DNA of 64,000 nt. Source: Pseudomonadota bacterium. Its GTDB lineage: Bacteria > Pseudomonadota > Gammaproteobacteria > Steroidobacterales > Steroidobacteraceae. The notes beneath the pieces are model-generated. The model saw only the letters and a program-made list of their open reading frames with translations, searched no databases and was not told the origin of the DNA. Positions within the stretch are counted from its first letter, which is position 1. Each line of letters begins with the position of its first letter. Positions 17,146 to 27,598 of the stretch are shown piece after piece. The position numbers were made by a program, and so were the translations under genes. The stretch spans positions 1 through 64,000 of the forward strand of contig JAJYDK010000002.1 in the NCBI GenBank assembly GCA_021777555.1, given 5' to 3'.

Positions 17146-17835
17146 GTGATCAGCCCCCTCAAACGACCCTTCGGTGTCCTCGCCGCGCTCCTGATGATGA
17201 CCGTGAGCGCCCGGGCGCCGGCGCAGAGCTATTACGAGCAGGTCTATCGGCCCTGGCAGCCCATCCACTGGCACCTCGAGGCCGGCTACAGCCCCACCCT
17301 GGGGCAGACCTCGCAGTACTTCGACGGCGGCTTCACCCTCGGGGGCGGACTCACCTGGCAGCCGCAGCCGGGCCCGTTCGCCCTGCGGGCCGATCTCGAG
17401 TACAGCCATTTCGATGCGACGCGCAATCTGATCGCGATCAACGAGGTGGCGAATCAGATCGAGATCGATCACGGCTACGGAGAGGTCTTCGGCCTGAACG
17501 TCGACGGTGAGCTGCGCTCGCGGCTGAGCCCCCTGACCACCGCGTTCTTCCTGGCCGGCGTGGGGGTGAATCACCGGCGCATCGCGCTCACCCAGACCGT
17601 CGCCTTCGGCGGGTATTACTGCGATCCCTATTTCGGGTACTGCGACTATGGCCTGGTGCCGGGGGATGTGGTGGTGGCGAGCGCCGACACCACGCGCTTC
17701 AGCTGGAATGCGGGAGCGGGACTGGACTTCGCGTTGCGCAACGGCGAGAGCTTCTTCATCGAGGCCCGCTACATGCGCCTCGAGACCTCCCAGCCCACGG
17801 AGTTCGTGCCGATCACGGTGGGCGTGAGGTTCTAG
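17146..17835 (+). CDS. outer-membrane beta-barrel protein
   Basis: This 229-residue protein starts at GTG with an AAGGAG site. It has a signal peptide (hydrophobic core then ARAPAQ, cleavage near residue 27). The mature part shows alternating amphipathic strands rich in Tyr/Phe and Gly, such as WHLEAGYSPTLGQTSQYF and FTLGGGLTWQPQ. It ends in a terminal Phe (TVGVRF), the BAM-recognition signature. Size and pattern suggest an 8-stranded OmpA/OmpW-like barrel. Two Cys-Asp-Pro/Cys-Asp-Tyr repeats in one loop (YYCDPYFGYCDYG) may form a disulfide. Function is unknown. Confidence 0.8.
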   Translation: MISPLKRPFGVLAALLMMTVSARAPAQSYYEQVYRPWQPIHWHLEAGYSPTLGQTSQYFDGGFTLGGGLTWQPQPGPFALRADLEYSHFDATRNLIAINEVANQIEIDHGYGEVFGLNVDGELRSRLSPLTTAFFLAGVGVNHRRIALTQTVAFGGYYCDPYFGYCDYGLVPGDVVVASADTTRFSWNAGAGLDFALRNGESFFIEARYMRLETSQPTEFVPITVGVRF

Positions 17836-17879
17836 GCCGCTGGGCGGCGCCGGGCGCCGCTTGCGTGTAGTCTCTTCGC

Positions 17880-20800
17880 GTGAATTCCGTCCTCGGGGCT
17901 TTCCATCCGGCCGTCGCCCGCTGGTTCGCGCGCGCCTTCGAGGCGCCGACACCGGCCCAGGAGCAGGCGTGGCCGGCGATTCTCGCCTCGCGCCATACAC
18001 TCATCGCCGCGCCGACCGGCTCGGGCAAGACGCTCGCGGCCTTTCTGGCGGCGATCGACCAGCTGGTCCGCGAAGGGGTGCAGAACGGTGGCCTTCGCGA
18101 TGAGACCTACATCGTGTACGTCTCGCCCCTCAAGGCGCTCTCGAACGACATCCAGCGCAACCTCGAGGGACCGCTCGCGGGCATTCGTGAGGAGCTGCGT
18201 GCCCTGGGTCAGGACACGCTCGAGATCCGCACGTCGGTTCGCACCGGGGACACGCCGCAGAGGCAGCGCAACGACATGCGCCGCCGTCCGCCGCACATCG
18301 TCGTGACCACACCCGAATCGCTCTACATTCTCCTCGGGTCCGACTCGGGCCGCCGGATGCTCGGCACCGTTCGCAGCGTCATCGTCGATGAGATCCACGC
18401 CATGGTCGCCGGCAAGCGCGGCCTGCATCTGGCGCTCTCGCTCGAGCGGTTGGAGGCGCTCACGGGCCGCCCGCTGACGCGGGTTGGGCTCTCGGCGACC
18501 CAGCGTCCCATCGAGGAGGTCGCGCGCTTTCTCACCGGCACCGGCCGGGGAGGAGCCGATTCCGCCGCCGACTGCGTCATCGTGGATTGCGGGCACACGC
18601 GCGAGCGCGACGTGCGCATCGAGGTCCCCGACTCGCCGCTCGAGGCGGTGATGTCGGGTGAGGTCTGGACCCAGGTGTATGACCGGCTCGCGGCGCTCGC
18701 CGCCGAGCATCGCACCACCCTCGTGTTCGTCAACACCCGCCGGCACGCCGAGCGCATCGCCCGCCACCTCTCGGAGCGCCTGGGCGATGAGCAGGTGAGC
18801 GCGCACCACGGGAGCATGGCCCGGGAGTTGCGTCTGGCGGCGGAGGGCCGCCTGAAGCGCGGGGAGCTCAAGTGCCTCGTCGCCACCGCCTCGCTCGAGC
18901 TCGGCATCGACATCGGCGAGGTGGATCTGGTGTGCCAGATCGGCTCCCCGAGATCCATCGCGGCGCTGCTGCAGCGCGTCGGGCGCTCGGGGCACCAGCT
19001 GGGCGGCACGCCCAAGGGGCGCCTCTTTCCCCTCTCGCGCGATGAGCTCCTCGAGTGCGCGGCGCTCATCGACTGCGTGCGCCGGGGCGAGCTCGACCGG
19101 CTGCGCATCCCCGGCAAACCGCTCGATGTGCTCGCACAGCAGATCGTCGCGGAAGTGGCCGCGCGCGAATGGGATGCCGATCAGCTCTTCCACCTGGTTC
19201 GCCGCGCCTATCCGTACCGGGACCTCGGGCGGGCGGAGTTCGATGAGATCGTGACCCTGCTGGCCGAGGGTTTCGCCACGCGCCGCGGCCGGCGAGGGGC
19301 GCTCGTGCATCACGATGCGGTCAACGGCAGATTGCGCGGGCGGCGCGGCGCGCGCCTCACCGCGCTCACCTCGGGCGGCACGATCCCCGACACCGCGGAC
19401 TATCAGGTCGTGCTCGAGCCGCAGGGCCAGCCGATCGGCACGGTCAACGAGGACTTCGCCATCGAGAGTCTGCAAGGCGATGTGTTCCAGCTCGGCAACT
19501 GCTCCTACCGGATCCAGCGCATCGAACAGGGGCGGGTGAGGGTGGAGGACGCGCGTGGCCAGCCGCCGTCCATTCCCTTCTGGCTGGGCGAGGCGCCCGG
19601 ACGCTCGGATGAGCTGTCCGAGGGCGTTTCGCGGCTGCGCCGGGAAATCGGAGAGCGGCTCGCGGGCGGCCTCGAGCCCGCGGTGCGCTGGCTCGTCGAT
19701 GCAGTCGGAATCGCCGCGCCGGCCGCGGCGCAGCTCGCCGCGTATCTCGCGGCTGCGCGCACGGCGCTCGGCGTACTGCCGACCCGGGACACCCTCGTCC
19801 TCGAGCGATTCTTCGACGAGGCGGGCGGCATGCAGCTCGTGATCCACTCGCCCTTCGGGAGCCGGGTGAATCGGGCCTGGGGGCTCGCGCTGCGCAAGCG
19901 CTTCTGCCGCTCATTCAACTTCGAGCTGCAGGCGGCGGCCACCGAAGATGCCATCGTCCTCTCGCTCACCACCGCGCACAGTTTCGAGCTCGCCGAGGTC
20001 GCGCGCTATCTGCATTCCAACACGGTGAGGCCGCTTCTGGTGCAGGCGCTGTGCGCGGCGCCGATGTTTCCCGTGCGCTGGCGATGGAGCGCTGCGATCG
20101 CGCTCGCGCTGCCGAGGATGCGCGCAGGGCGCAAGGTCCCGGCGCCGCTTGCGCGCATGGCGGCCGAGGACCTGTTGGCGACGGTGTTCCCGGACCAGGT
20201 GGCCTGCGCGGAAAACCTGACGGGCGAGCTCGAGATTCCCGATCATCCGCTGGTGCGCCAGGCGATACGGGATTGCCTGGAGGAGGCGATGAACATTGAG
20301 GGCTTCGAGGCGCTGCTGCGTTCGCTCGAGGCCGGAGAGATCCGCGTGGTGGCTCGCGACCTCACCGAGCCATCGCCGCTCGCGCTGGAGGTGCTCTCGG
20401 CGAGGCCGTACGCGTTTCTCGATGACGCGCCGCTTGAGGAGCGGCGCACGCAGGCGGTGTTGAGCCGCCGGTGGCTGGATCCTGAGAGCGTGTCCGATCT
20501 TGCGGCGCTCGATCCCGCGGCCATCGAGCGGGTGCGCGCGCAGGCCTGGCCGGAGCCCGGCAATGCCGATGAGCTGCACGATGCGCTCTGTTGGCTCACG
20601 TTTCTCACGGACGCGGAGATGCGGGGCGCGCCGGGCTGGAGCGGCTGGGCGCGAGAGCTCACCGCGGCGGGGCGCGCCACCCGGTTGAGCTCGGGGTCGA
20701 GGTCGCTGTGGGTCGCTGCGGAACGGCTGCCACTTTTCACTGGGCTGCTTCCCCGGGCGGGATTGACGCCCGAGATCACCCCGCCTCGGGGTGCCGCGCC

Positions 20801-22199
20801 GGGTCTGCCCCCCGAGGGGGCGCTCGTCGAGATCCTGCGCGGCCGGCTGCAGGGGCTCGGGCCGGTCTCGGCCGAGGCGCTCACCGACTCGCTCGGCCTC
20901 GAGCGCCGAGCGGTCGAGGCCGCGCTCGCGGTCCTGCAGTCGCAGGGGTGGGTGATGCACGGGCGCTTCACTTGCGGGTCCGCCGAGGCGGGGGAATGGT
21001 GCGAGCGCGGGCTCCTCGCCCGGATTCATCGCTACACCGTCAAGCGCTTGCGCGCCGAGATCGAGCCCGTGGAGCCCGTCGATCTGATGCGCTTCCTCCT
21101 CGAGTGGCAGCGCGTCGCGCCGCAGGCTCGGATGGAGGGACCCGATGCCGTGGCGGCCGTCCTCGCCCAGCTCGAGGGCTTCGAGGCGCCCGCGGCAGCC
21201 TGGGAGACGGAGATCCTCCCGGCGCGGGTCAACGAATACGATACGGCCTGGCTCGATGAGCAATGCCTGGCCGGACGGACCGTGTGGACGCGGCTCGCGC
21301 GACGCAAGGCAGATGCCGCACCGGCCGCAGGGCCCGTGCGCGCCACCCCGATCGCGCTCCTCGGCCGGCGCCAGCTGAGGGCCTGGAGTGCGCTCGCCGG
21401 TCCGGCCGATGGCGCCGCTCCCGGGCCGAACGCCCTGCGGGTGCTCGGGCACCTGCGCACGCACGGCGCCTCGTTCTTCGATGAGATCGTGGAATCGGCG
21501 GGACTGCTGCCCTCGCAGACCGAGGACGCGCTGGCGGAGCTGGTGGGCTCGGGGCTCGTCAATTCGGACAGTTTCGGCGGGTTGCGCGCCCTGTTGGTGC
21601 CCTCGGCCCGCCGGCCTGCGAGCGGGCCGAGGCGGCGGCGGGCGCTGTTCGGCATGGACTGCGCCGGCCGCTGGTCCCTGGTGCACCGCCCGATGCCGGC
21701 TGCGCTGGCACCCGATCGCGACGGTGTGGAGCTCGTGGCGAGGAGTCTGCTGCGACGGTGGGGCGTGGTGTTCTGGCGGCTGCTCGCGCGCGAGGCTCAG
21801 TGGCTGCCTCCGTGGCGGGAGCTGCTCGGCTGCTACCGGCGGCTCGAGGCGCGCGGGGAGATCCGTGGGGGCCGCTTCGTCGCCGGCCTCTCGGGTGAGC
21901 AGTTCGCGACGCCCGAAGCGGTGGGCCTGCTGAGGGAGACGCGCCGTCGGCCCCGGGACGGGACGCACGTTTCCCTGTCCGCGGCCGACCCGCTCAACCT
22001 GGTCGGCATCTTGACCCCCGGGCCGCGATTGCCGGCGCTCGCCGGCAATCGCGTGCTCTATCGCGACGGGCTGCCGGTGGCGACGCTCGCGGCAGGCGAG
22101 GTGACCTGGCGCGAGACGCTCGAGCCCGCGGCGCAGTGGCAGGCGCGCAATGCGCTTCTGCGCCGTCACGTGCCTTCGGCGCTCACGGCTCTCGGCTGA
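17880..22199 (+). CDS. lhr: large ATP-dependent helicase Lhr
   Basis: This 1439-residue protein starts at GTG. It has SF2 motifs in order: APTGSGKT (Walker A, ~residue 43), TTPESL, VDEIHAM (DEIH box, ~169), SATQRP (motif III), then in RecA domain 2 [12 protein letters not shown] and [12 protein letters not shown] (motif VI). A winged-helix and Lhr-core domain follow, and the C-terminal ~600 residues match the extended Lhr-CTD of proteobacterial Lhr. Lhr is a 3'-5' translocase linked to DNA repair and mutagen tolerance. The unusually large intact gene stands alone downstream of the barrel gene. Confidence 0.93.
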   Translation: MNSVLGAFHPAVARWFARAFEAPTPAQEQAWPAILASRHTLIAAPTGSGKTLAAFLAAIDQLVREGVQNGGLRDETYIVYVSPLKALSNDIQRNLEGPLAGIREELRALGQDTLEIRTSVRTGDTPQRQRNDMRRRPPHIVVTTPESLYILLGSDSGRRMLGTVRSVIVDEIHAMVAGKRGLHLALSLERLEALTGRPLTRVGLSATQRPIEEVARFLTGTGRGGADSAADCVIVDCGHTRERDVRIEVPDSPLEAVMSGEVWTQVYDRLAALAAEHRTTLVFVNTRRHAERIARHLSERLGDEQVSAHHGSMARELRLAAEGRLKRGELKCLVATASLELGIDIGEVDLVCQIGSPRSIAALLQRVGRSGHQLGGTPKGRLFPLSRDELLECAALIDCVRRGELDRLRIPGKPLDVLAQQIVAEVAAREWDADQLFHLVRRAYPYRDLGRAEFDEIVTLLAEGFATRRGRRGALVHHDAVNGRLRGRRGARLTALTSGGTIPDTADYQVVLEPQGQPIGTVNEDFAIESLQGDVFQLGNCSYRIQRIEQGRVRVEDARGQPPSIPFWLGEAPGRSDELSEGVSRLRREIGERLAGGLEPAVRWLVDAVGIAAPAAAQLAAYLAAARTALGVLPTRDTLVLERFFDEAGGMQLVIHSPFGSRVNRAWGLALRKRFCRSFNFELQAAATEDAIVLSLTTAHSFELAEVARYLHSNTVRPLLVQALCAAPMFPVRWRWSAAIALALPRMRAGRKVPAPLARMAAEDLLATVFPDQVACAENLTGELEIPDHPLVRQAIRDCLEEAMNIEGFEALLRSLEAGEIRVVARDLTEPSPLALEVLSARPYAFLDDAPLEERRTQAVLSRRWLDPESVSDLAALDPAAIERVRAQAWPEPGNADELHDALCWLTFLTDAEMRGAPGWSGWARELTAAGRATRLSSGSRSLWVAAERLPLFTGLLPRAGLTPEITPPRGAAPGLPPEGALVEILRGRLQGLGPVSAEALTDSLGLERRAVEAALAVLQSQGWVMHGRFTCGSAEAGEWCERGLLARIHRYTVKRLRAEIEPVEPVDLMRFLLEWQRVAPQARMEGPDAVAAVLAQLEGFEAPAAAWETEILPARVNEYDTAWLDEQCLAGRTVWTRLARRKADAAPAAGPVRATPIALLGRRQLRAWSALAGPADGAAPGPNALRVLGHLRTHGASFFDEIVESAGLLPSQTEDALAELVGSGLVNSDSFGGLRALLVPSARRPASGPRRRRALFGMDCAGRWSLVHRPMPAALAPDRDGVELVARSLLRRWGVVFWRLLAREAQWLPPWRELLGCYRRLEARGEIRGGRFVAGLSGEQFATPEAVGLLRETRRRPRDGTHVSLSAADPLNLVGILTPGPRLPALAGNRVLYRDGLPVATLAAGEVTWRETLEPAAQWQARNALLRRHVPSALTALG

Positions 22200-22233
22200 G
22201 CGCCGAAGGCGCGAGCACGGGTCCATGCGAAGC

Positions 22234-22242
22234 TGCTAAAAT
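22234..22242 (+). promoter_or_regulatory. candidate extended -10 promoter of the arn operon
   Basis: TGCTAAAAT at 22234-22242 matches an extended -10 (TGn-TAnAAT-like). It lies ~49 bases before the first arn ATG, inside a short AT-rich stretch within GC-rich DNA. No good -35 is present, as is common with extended -10 promoters. No PmrA-type direct repeat was recognised. Confidence 0.4.
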
Positions 22243-22290
22243 TCGTGTTTTTACGCCGCGCTCGACCGGCGTCGGGCACGAAGGACATCC

Positions 22291-23349
22291 ATGGCACTGA
22301 AGATCATGATTCTTGGGGCGAACGGCTTCATCGGCAGCGCGCTCACCGGCGCGATCCTGCGCGAGCGCGACTGGGAGGTCTACGGCATCGACCTCTCCGA
22401 CAACAAGTTGGGCGATCTCCCCAGGAACGAGCGCTTCCATTTCGTCGAGGGCGACATCACGATCAACAAGGAGTGGGTGGAGTATCACGTCAAGAAGTGC
22501 GACGTGGTGATGCCGCTGGTGGCCATCGCGAATCCCGCACAATACGTGACCCATCCGCTGAAGGTCTTCGAGCTCGACTTCGAGGCCAACGTCGATGTGG
22601 TGCGCCACTGCGTCAAGTACGGCAAGCGCCTGATCTTCCCCTCGACCTCCGAGGTCTACGGCATGTCCTCCGATGCGGTGCTCGATGAGGAGTCGAGCGC
22701 GCTCGTCTATGGCCCGATCAACAAGCAGCGCTGGATCTACGCCGCCTCCAAGCAGCTGCTCGACCGGGTGATCTACGCCTACGGCGTGCGCGACAGCCTC
22801 GATTACACGCTGTTCCGGCCCTTCAACTTCATCGGCCCGAACCTCGATAACATCGAGGAGCCCAAGGAAGGCAGCTCGCGCGTCTTCACGCAGTTCCTCT
22901 CGAACGTGCTCTATCGGCGGCCGATCAAGCTGGTCGACGGCGGGCGGCAGAAGCGCTCCTTCACCTACATCGACGATGCCATCGAGTGCCTGCTCACCAT
23001 CATCGAGAACAAGCACGGCCAGGCCACGCGCGGCATCTTCAACATCGGCAACCCCGCCAACTGCGTCTCGATCCGCGAGCTCGCCGAGCGCACCATCTCG
23101 ATCGCCCAGGAGTTCCCCGAGCTGCGCGAGGCGGCCAAGGGGACCGAGATCATCGAGGTCTCCGCCGGGGACTACTACGGCAAGTACTACCAGGACATCC
23201 AGGTGCGCGTGCCGGCGATCGAGGCGGCGAGGCGCGAGCTCGGCTGGAGCCCCACGACCAACCTCGACACGGCGATCCGGCGCACCATCGACTACTACGT
23301 CAAGCTCGGCAGCTTCAGCAGCCTCGCCGGCTCGACGGCGAGTCTGTAA
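22291..23349 (+). CDS. arnA: UDP-glucuronate decarboxylase (ArnA dehydrogenase domain as a separate protein)
   Basis: This 352-residue extended SDR has the NAD motif GANGFIGSAL, the catalytic FPSTSEVYGM (Ser/Thr/Glu), and the Tyr and Lys in RWIYAASKQLLDR. The decarboxylating Arg lies in DGGRQKRSFTYIDD. These correspond to the C-terminal half of Escherichia coli ArnA, which oxidises and decarboxylates UDP-glucuronate to the UDP-4-keto-pentose. No formyltransferase domain is attached; that activity is a separate gene at 27595. It is the first gene of the L-Ara4N operon. Confidence 0.92.
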   Translation: MALKIMILGANGFIGSALTGAILRERDWEVYGIDLSDNKLGDLPRNERFHFVEGDITINKEWVEYHVKKCDVVMPLVAIANPAQYVTHPLKVFELDFEANVDVVRHCVKYGKRLIFPSTSEVYGMSSDAVLDEESSALVYGPINKQRWIYAASKQLLDRVIYAYGVRDSLDYTLFRPFNFIGPNLDNIEEPKEGSSRVFTQFLSNVLYRRPIKLVDGGRQKRSFTYIDDAIECLLTIIENKHGQATRGIFNIGNPANCVSIRELAERTISIAQEFPELREAAKGTEIIEVSAGDYYGKYYQDIQVRVPAIEAARRELGWSPTTNLDTAIRRTIDYYVKLGSFSSLAGSTASL

Positions 23350-23376
23350 CCGGCGCCGCCTCGCGGAGGAACATCA

Positions 23377-25032
23377 ATGACCGGAGCGCGCACCGGGCTC
23401 GGGTGGTGGGCGTGGGTGCTGCTGGCGGCGCTGTGGTTCGTCACGCTGCAAGTGCGCCCGATGCTCGATCCGGATGAGGGCCGATACGCCGAGATCCCGC
23501 GCGAGATGGTCGCGAGCGGCAACTGGGTGACCCCGCGGCTCGATGGGCTGAAGTATTTCGAGAAACCGGTGCTGCAGTACTGGGGGACGGCGGCCGCGTA
23601 CTCGGTGTTCGGGTTGAGCAACGCGTCCTCGAGGCTTTGGACCGTGGGTCTCGGTTTCGCCTGCCTGGCGCTGATCTACGCCTGGCTCGCCCGGCTCTAT
23701 GACCGGCGCGCCGCGGTGGCGGCGGTGGCGCTGCTTGCGATGAGTCCCTACTTCGGCATCATCGGTCACCTCGATCTGCTCGATGCGGGCCTCACCTTCT
23801 GGTTGACCGCCATGGTGCTCGCATTCACGCGGGCGCAGTGCGCCGAGCCCGGCTCGCGCGCGGAGCGCAACTGGATGCTCGTGTCCTGGGCCATGGCGGG
23901 GCTGGCGTTCCTCACCAAGGGCCTGGAGGTCTACGTGCTGGCGGGCCTCGGGCTCGTGGCGTATACGGTGCTCGAGCGCGACGTGCGCCCGTGGCGGCGC
24001 CTGCACCTGTTGCTCGGGATTCCCGTGATGGCGCTCATCGCGGCGCCCTGGTACATCGCCGTCTCGCTGCGCAACCCCGGCTACGCCCAATACTTCTTCA
24101 TCCACGAGCACTTCCAACGCTTCCTGACGGATGAGGCCCGCAGGGTCGAGCCCTGGTGGTATTTCATTGCGCTGCTCGCGGTGGGGGCGTTGCCGTGGCT
24201 CGCGCCACTGTGGCGCGCCGCACGCGAGTCCTGGTCGGGGGCGGGGCCGATCCCTCACTTCAAGCCCCTGAAATTCCTGCTGCTGTACTCGGGCCTGACG
24301 GTGGTGTTCTTCTCCATCTCGGACTCGAAGCTCGCGACCTACATCCTGCCCGTTTTCCCGCCGCTCGCCGCGCTCACGGGCGTGATGGTGGCGAGGCGTC
24401 CCGGGAGCCTGGAGCGCGCGGCCCGGGTGGCCGCGGGCCTGACGCTGTTCGTGGCCGCGGGGCTGCTCGTCTATTCGAGCCATCGCAACGGATTCATTCC
24501 GGGGCAGGGAGTGGCCTGGGCGGTCGCGGCGGCGCTTGCGGCGGTGATCGCCGTGGCCGCCTCTTGGGGAGGGCGGGCTGACACACCGGCGGTCGCGGCG
24601 GACGTGGCAGCGGGAGGCTATGCGCGACCCCTCGTGATCGCGCTCATGTACGTGTTCGCCTGGCAGGCGCTGCTTTGCGAGTACACGGTGATTCCCCCCT
24701 CTCGCTCGGCCTACCAGCTGGTGCAGGAAGTGAAGCCGGATGTGCATCCGGGTACCGCGCTCTACAGCGTGGGACAGTACCGCCAGACGATTCCGCCGTA
24801 CCTGCACAGGCTCCTCACCCTGGTGAGCTACCGCGGCGAGTTGGGGCCGGGGGAGGACTGGGAGCCGGGACACATGACCGCGACGCCGCAGCAGTTCCTC
24901 ACGCAGTGGACGGCGAGCCGCGATGCCATCGCGTTCTTCAATCCGCAGGTCTGGAAGGACTATCGCAAGAAGGGATTGCCCGGGCGGGTGATCGCGCGGG
25001 ATAGTTTCACCGTGGCGGTGAGCCGGACATGA
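23377..25032 (+). CDS. arnT: ArnT-like glycosyltransferase (GT39/GT83)
   Basis: This 551-residue protein has ~12 membrane helices and the periplasmic catalytic loop motif MLDPDEGRYAEIPREM (DE acid pair) near residue 28. It also has LKYFEKPVLQYWGTA, the lysine-containing loop of ArnT/PMT proteins. ArnT moves L-Ara4N from undecaprenyl phosphate to lipid A phosphates on the periplasmic face, which lowers net charge and polymyxin binding. It lies second in the operon and overlaps arnE by four bases. Confidence 0.9.
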   Translation: MTGARTGLGWWAWVLLAALWFVTLQVRPMLDPDEGRYAEIPREMVASGNWVTPRLDGLKYFEKPVLQYWGTAAAYSVFGLSNASSRLWTVGLGFACLALIYAWLARLYDRRAAVAAVALLAMSPYFGIIGHLDLLDAGLTFWLTAMVLAFTRAQCAEPGSRAERNWMLVSWAMAGLAFLTKGLEVYVLAGLGLVAYTVLERDVRPWRRLHLLLGIPVMALIAAPWYIAVSLRNPGYAQYFFIHEHFQRFLTDEARRVEPWWYFIALLAVGALPWLAPLWRAARESWSGAGPIPHFKPLKFLLLYSGLTVVFFSISDSKLATYILPVFPPLAALTGVMVARRPGSLERAARVAAGLTLFVAAGLLVYSSHRNGFIPGQGVAWAVAAALAAVIAVAASWGGRADTPAVAADVAAGGYARPLVIALMYVFAWQALLCEYTVIPPSRSAYQLVQEVKPDVHPGTALYSVGQYRQTIPPYLHRLLTLVSYRGELGPGEDWEPGHMTATPQQFLTQWTASRDAIAFFNPQVWKDYRKKGLPGRVIARDSFTVAVSRT

Positions 25033-25400
25033 AGTGGAGCGCATTCGCGTTTCTCTTTGGCGGCGTGCTGCTCAACGCCTTCGCCCAGCTCGGTCTGAAG
25101 GCGGCCACCGATGTCACCGGGCCGCTCACGGGTGGGGAGGGTACGGTGATGAGCCGCCTGCTCGTGCTCGCGACCGTTCCCTGGCTGTGGCTCGCATTGA
25201 GCCTCTATGGCGTGTCGGTCATCGTGTGGGTGGTGGGCCTGTCGCGGGTGCCGGTGAGCCAGGCCTACCCGATGCTCTCGCTCGGCTACGTGCTCAACGT
25301 GGGACTCGCGTGGTGGCTGCTCGGCGAGGTGCCGAACCTGCAGCGCGTGCTCGGTATCTTCGTGATCGTCTTCGGTGTGGTGCTGGTGGCGCGCTCCTGA
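25029..25400 (+). CDS. arnE: ArnE-like subunit of the L-Ara4N-phosphoundecaprenol flippase
   Basis: This 123-residue four-helix membrane protein of the EamA/small-multidrug-resistance fold contains LNAFAQLGLKAATDV, VWVVGLSRVPVSQAYPMLSLGYVLNV and a short C-terminus. Escherichia coli uses an ArnE-ArnF pair to flip the carrier-linked sugar outward; only one member exists here. It may act as a homodimer or have a partner elsewhere. Its start codon is inside the end of arnT. Confidence 0.82.
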   Translation: MKWSAFAFLFGGVLLNAFAQLGLKAATDVTGPLTGGEGTVMSRLLVLATVPWLWLALSLYGVSVIVWVVGLSRVPVSQAYPMLSLGYVLNVGLAWWLLGEVPNLQRVLGIFVIVFGVVLVARS

Positions 25401-25424
25401 GGCGCGAGGATCGGGATCCGTACG

Positions 25425-26552
25425 ATGAAACCAATGTTGCCCTTCACCCGTCCCTCGATCGATGAGGAGACTATCCGCGAGGTGGCCGAAGTGCTGCGCT
25501 CCGGGTGGCTCGCGAGCGGCCCGAAGGTCAAGGCGTTCGAGGCCGCGCTGTCGGAGTATTGCGGCGGCCGGCCGGTACGCTCCCAGACCTCCGCCACCGC
25601 GAGCCTCGAGCACGCATTGCTCGCCTGTGGCATCGGCAGCGGGGACGAGGTCATCGTGCCGGCGATGAGTTTCGTGGCCACGGCCAACGTCGTGGTGCGC
25701 GCGGGAGCGAGGCCCGTGTTCGTCGATGTGGAGCTCGATTCCCGCAACATCGACCTCGCGAAGGCCGAGGCGGCGATCACCCCGCGCACGCGCGCCATCC
25801 TCCCGGTGCACTTCGCGGGACTCCCGGTGGATCAGGACCGCCTGTATGCCCTCGCCGAGCGGCATCGGCTGCGGGTGATCGAGGACGCCGCGCAGGCCAT
25901 CGGCTCGTCCTACCGGGGCCGGCGCATCGGCAGCTTCGGCGATCTGGTGTGCTTCAGCTTTCATCCCAACAAGAACATCACCACCATCGAGGGCGGCGCG
26001 GTGGTGGGAGGCTCCCCGGAGGAAGTGCGCGAGCTCGAGCTGCATCGCTTCCACGGTCAGCTGAAGCGCGCGGCCGATGACATCGACACCCTGTTCGCGG
26101 GAGGCAAGGCGAATCTCTCGGACGTCGCCGCCTGTGTGGGCCTCGGGCAGCTGAAGCGCCTGGAGGAATTCAACGCGCGACGCCGCGTGCTCGCGGCGCG
26201 CTACTTCGAGCTCTGGGGGCAGGAGGCGCCGCTGCGCCTGCCGGCGCGAGGCGATGAGGGTCACAACTGGCACATGCTCACGGCGCTCCTGCCGCTCGAG
26301 CGGCTGCGCCTGTCGCGGCTCGAGTTCATCGAGGCCATGGCCGGGCGCGGCATCGGGGTGGGCGTACACTACCCGGCCATGCACCTCTTCAGCGCCTACC
26401 GCGCGATGGGCTATCACGAGGGGCAGTTCCCCAACGCCGAGCGCATCGGCCGCGAGACGGTGACGCTGCCGCTCTTTCCGGCCATGGAGCTCGAGGACGT
26501 CGATCGCGTCGTCGAGGCGGCGACCGATATCCTCAAGGAGGCGCGGCGTTGA
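25425..26552 (+). CDS. arnB: UDP-4-amino-4-deoxy-L-arabinose aminotransferase
   Basis: This 375-residue DegT/DnrJ/EryC1/StrS aminotransferase has the PLP lysine in SFHPNKNITTIEGG, the cofactor aspartate in IEDAAQAIGSSYRGR and the N-terminal MLPFTRPSIDEETI typical of ArnB. It adds the 4-amino group to UDP-Ara4O using glutamate. It overlaps arnC by four bases. Confidence 0.92.
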   Translation: MKPMLPFTRPSIDEETIREVAEVLRSGWLASGPKVKAFEAALSEYCGGRPVRSQTSATASLEHALLACGIGSGDEVIVPAMSFVATANVVVRAGARPVFVDVELDSRNIDLAKAEAAITPRTRAILPVHFAGLPVDQDRLYALAERHRLRVIEDAAQAIGSSYRGRRIGSFGDLVCFSFHPNKNITTIEGGAVVGGSPEEVRELELHRFHGQLKRAADDIDTLFAGGKANLSDVAACVGLGQLKRLEEFNARRRVLAARYFELWGQEAPLRLPARGDEGHNWHMLTALLPLERLRLSRLEFIEAMAGRGIGVGVHYPAMHLFSAYRAMGYHEGQFPNAERIGRETVTLPLFPAMELEDVDRVVEAATDILKEARR

Positions 26553-27598
26553 GTGCGACCGTCTCGGTCATCATTCCCGTCTACAACGAGGAGGCGGGAC
26601 TTGCGGCGCTGTTCGAGCGGCTCTATCCGGCGCTCGACGCCCTCGGGCGCCGCTACGAGGTGGTTTTCGTCGACGATGGCAGCCGGGATCGATCCGCCGC
26701 CTTGCTGCGCGAGCAGTTCGAGCGCCGGCCGGAGGTCACGCGGGTGGTCCTGCTCGCCCGCAATGCCGGGCAGCACATGGCGATCCTCGCCGCCTTCGCG
26801 CACTCGCGCGGGGACTACGTGATCACCCTCGATGCGGATCTGCAGAACCCGCCCGAGGAGATCGCCAAGCTGGTCGCAGCGATGGACCAGGGCGCCGACT
26901 ACGTCGGCACGATCCGCGCGAGGCGTCATGACGTCTACTGGCGCAAGGCCGCCTCGCGACTGATGAACCGCGTCCGCGAGCGCACCACGCAGATTCGCAT
27001 CACCGACCAGGGGTGCATGCTGCGCGGTTACCACCGCAGCATCGTCGATGCCATCAACCGTTGTGTCGAGGTGAGCACCTACGTGCCCGCGCTCGGCTAC
27101 ACCTTCGCCCGCCACCCGGTGGAAATCGAGGTCACACACGCCGAGCGCGCGGCGGGCGAGTCGAAGTACTCCATCTATCGGCTGATCCGCCTGAACTTCG
27201 ACCTGATGACCGGCTTCTCGGTCGTGCCGCTGCAGTTCGTGACCATGGTCGGCATGCTGGTTGCTTTGCTCTCGCTCGCCTTCGTGGTGGTGCTGGCCGT
27301 GCGGCGCCTGGTCGTCGGTCCCGAGGTCAAGGGCGTATTCACCCTGTTTGGGCTCGCGTTCTTCTTCATCGGTGTGCTGCTGGTGAGCCTCGGAGTGGTG
27401 GGGGAGTACGTCGGGCGCATCTACGAGCAGGTGCGCCAGCGTCCCCGCTACACCATCGGCGCGGTGCTCGAAGAGCGGGGGATCCAGATGAGCGAGGCGG
27501 GCGCCCGGGATCCGCTCTCGCCCCTCTTCAAGCCTCATCCCGAGCTCGATCACACCGAAATGCTGCGCGCCGAGCACGAGGTCGGCGGCCCCAAATGA
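26549..27598 (+). CDS. arnC: undecaprenyl-phosphate 4-deoxy-4-formamido-L-arabinose transferase
   Basis: This 349-residue GT2 enzyme has FVDDGSRDRS, LDADLQNPPEEI and two C-terminal membrane helices (QFVTMVGMLVALLSLAFVV and FFFIGVLLVSLGVVG), the ArnC/DPMS layout. It transfers the formylated amino sugar to undecaprenyl phosphate on the cytoplasmic face. The longest tail residues (~30 after the second helix) are variable. Its stop overlaps the start of the formyltransferase gene (ATGA). Confidence 0.92.
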   Translation: MSATVSVIIPVYNEEAGLAALFERLYPALDALGRRYEVVFVDDGSRDRSAALLREQFERRPEVTRVVLLARNAGQHMAILAAFAHSRGDYVITLDADLQNPPEEIAKLVAAMDQGADYVGTIRARRHDVYWRKAASRLMNRVRERTTQIRITDQGCMLRGYHRSIVDAINRCVEVSTYVPALGYTFARHPVEIEVTHAERAAGESKYSIYRLIRLNFDLMTGFSVVPLQFVTMVGMLVALLSLAFVVVLAVRRLVVGPEVKGVFTLFGLAFFFIGVLLVSLGVVGEYVGRIYEQVRQRPRYTIGAVLEERGIQMSEAGARDPLSPLFKPHPELDHTEMLRAEHEVGGPK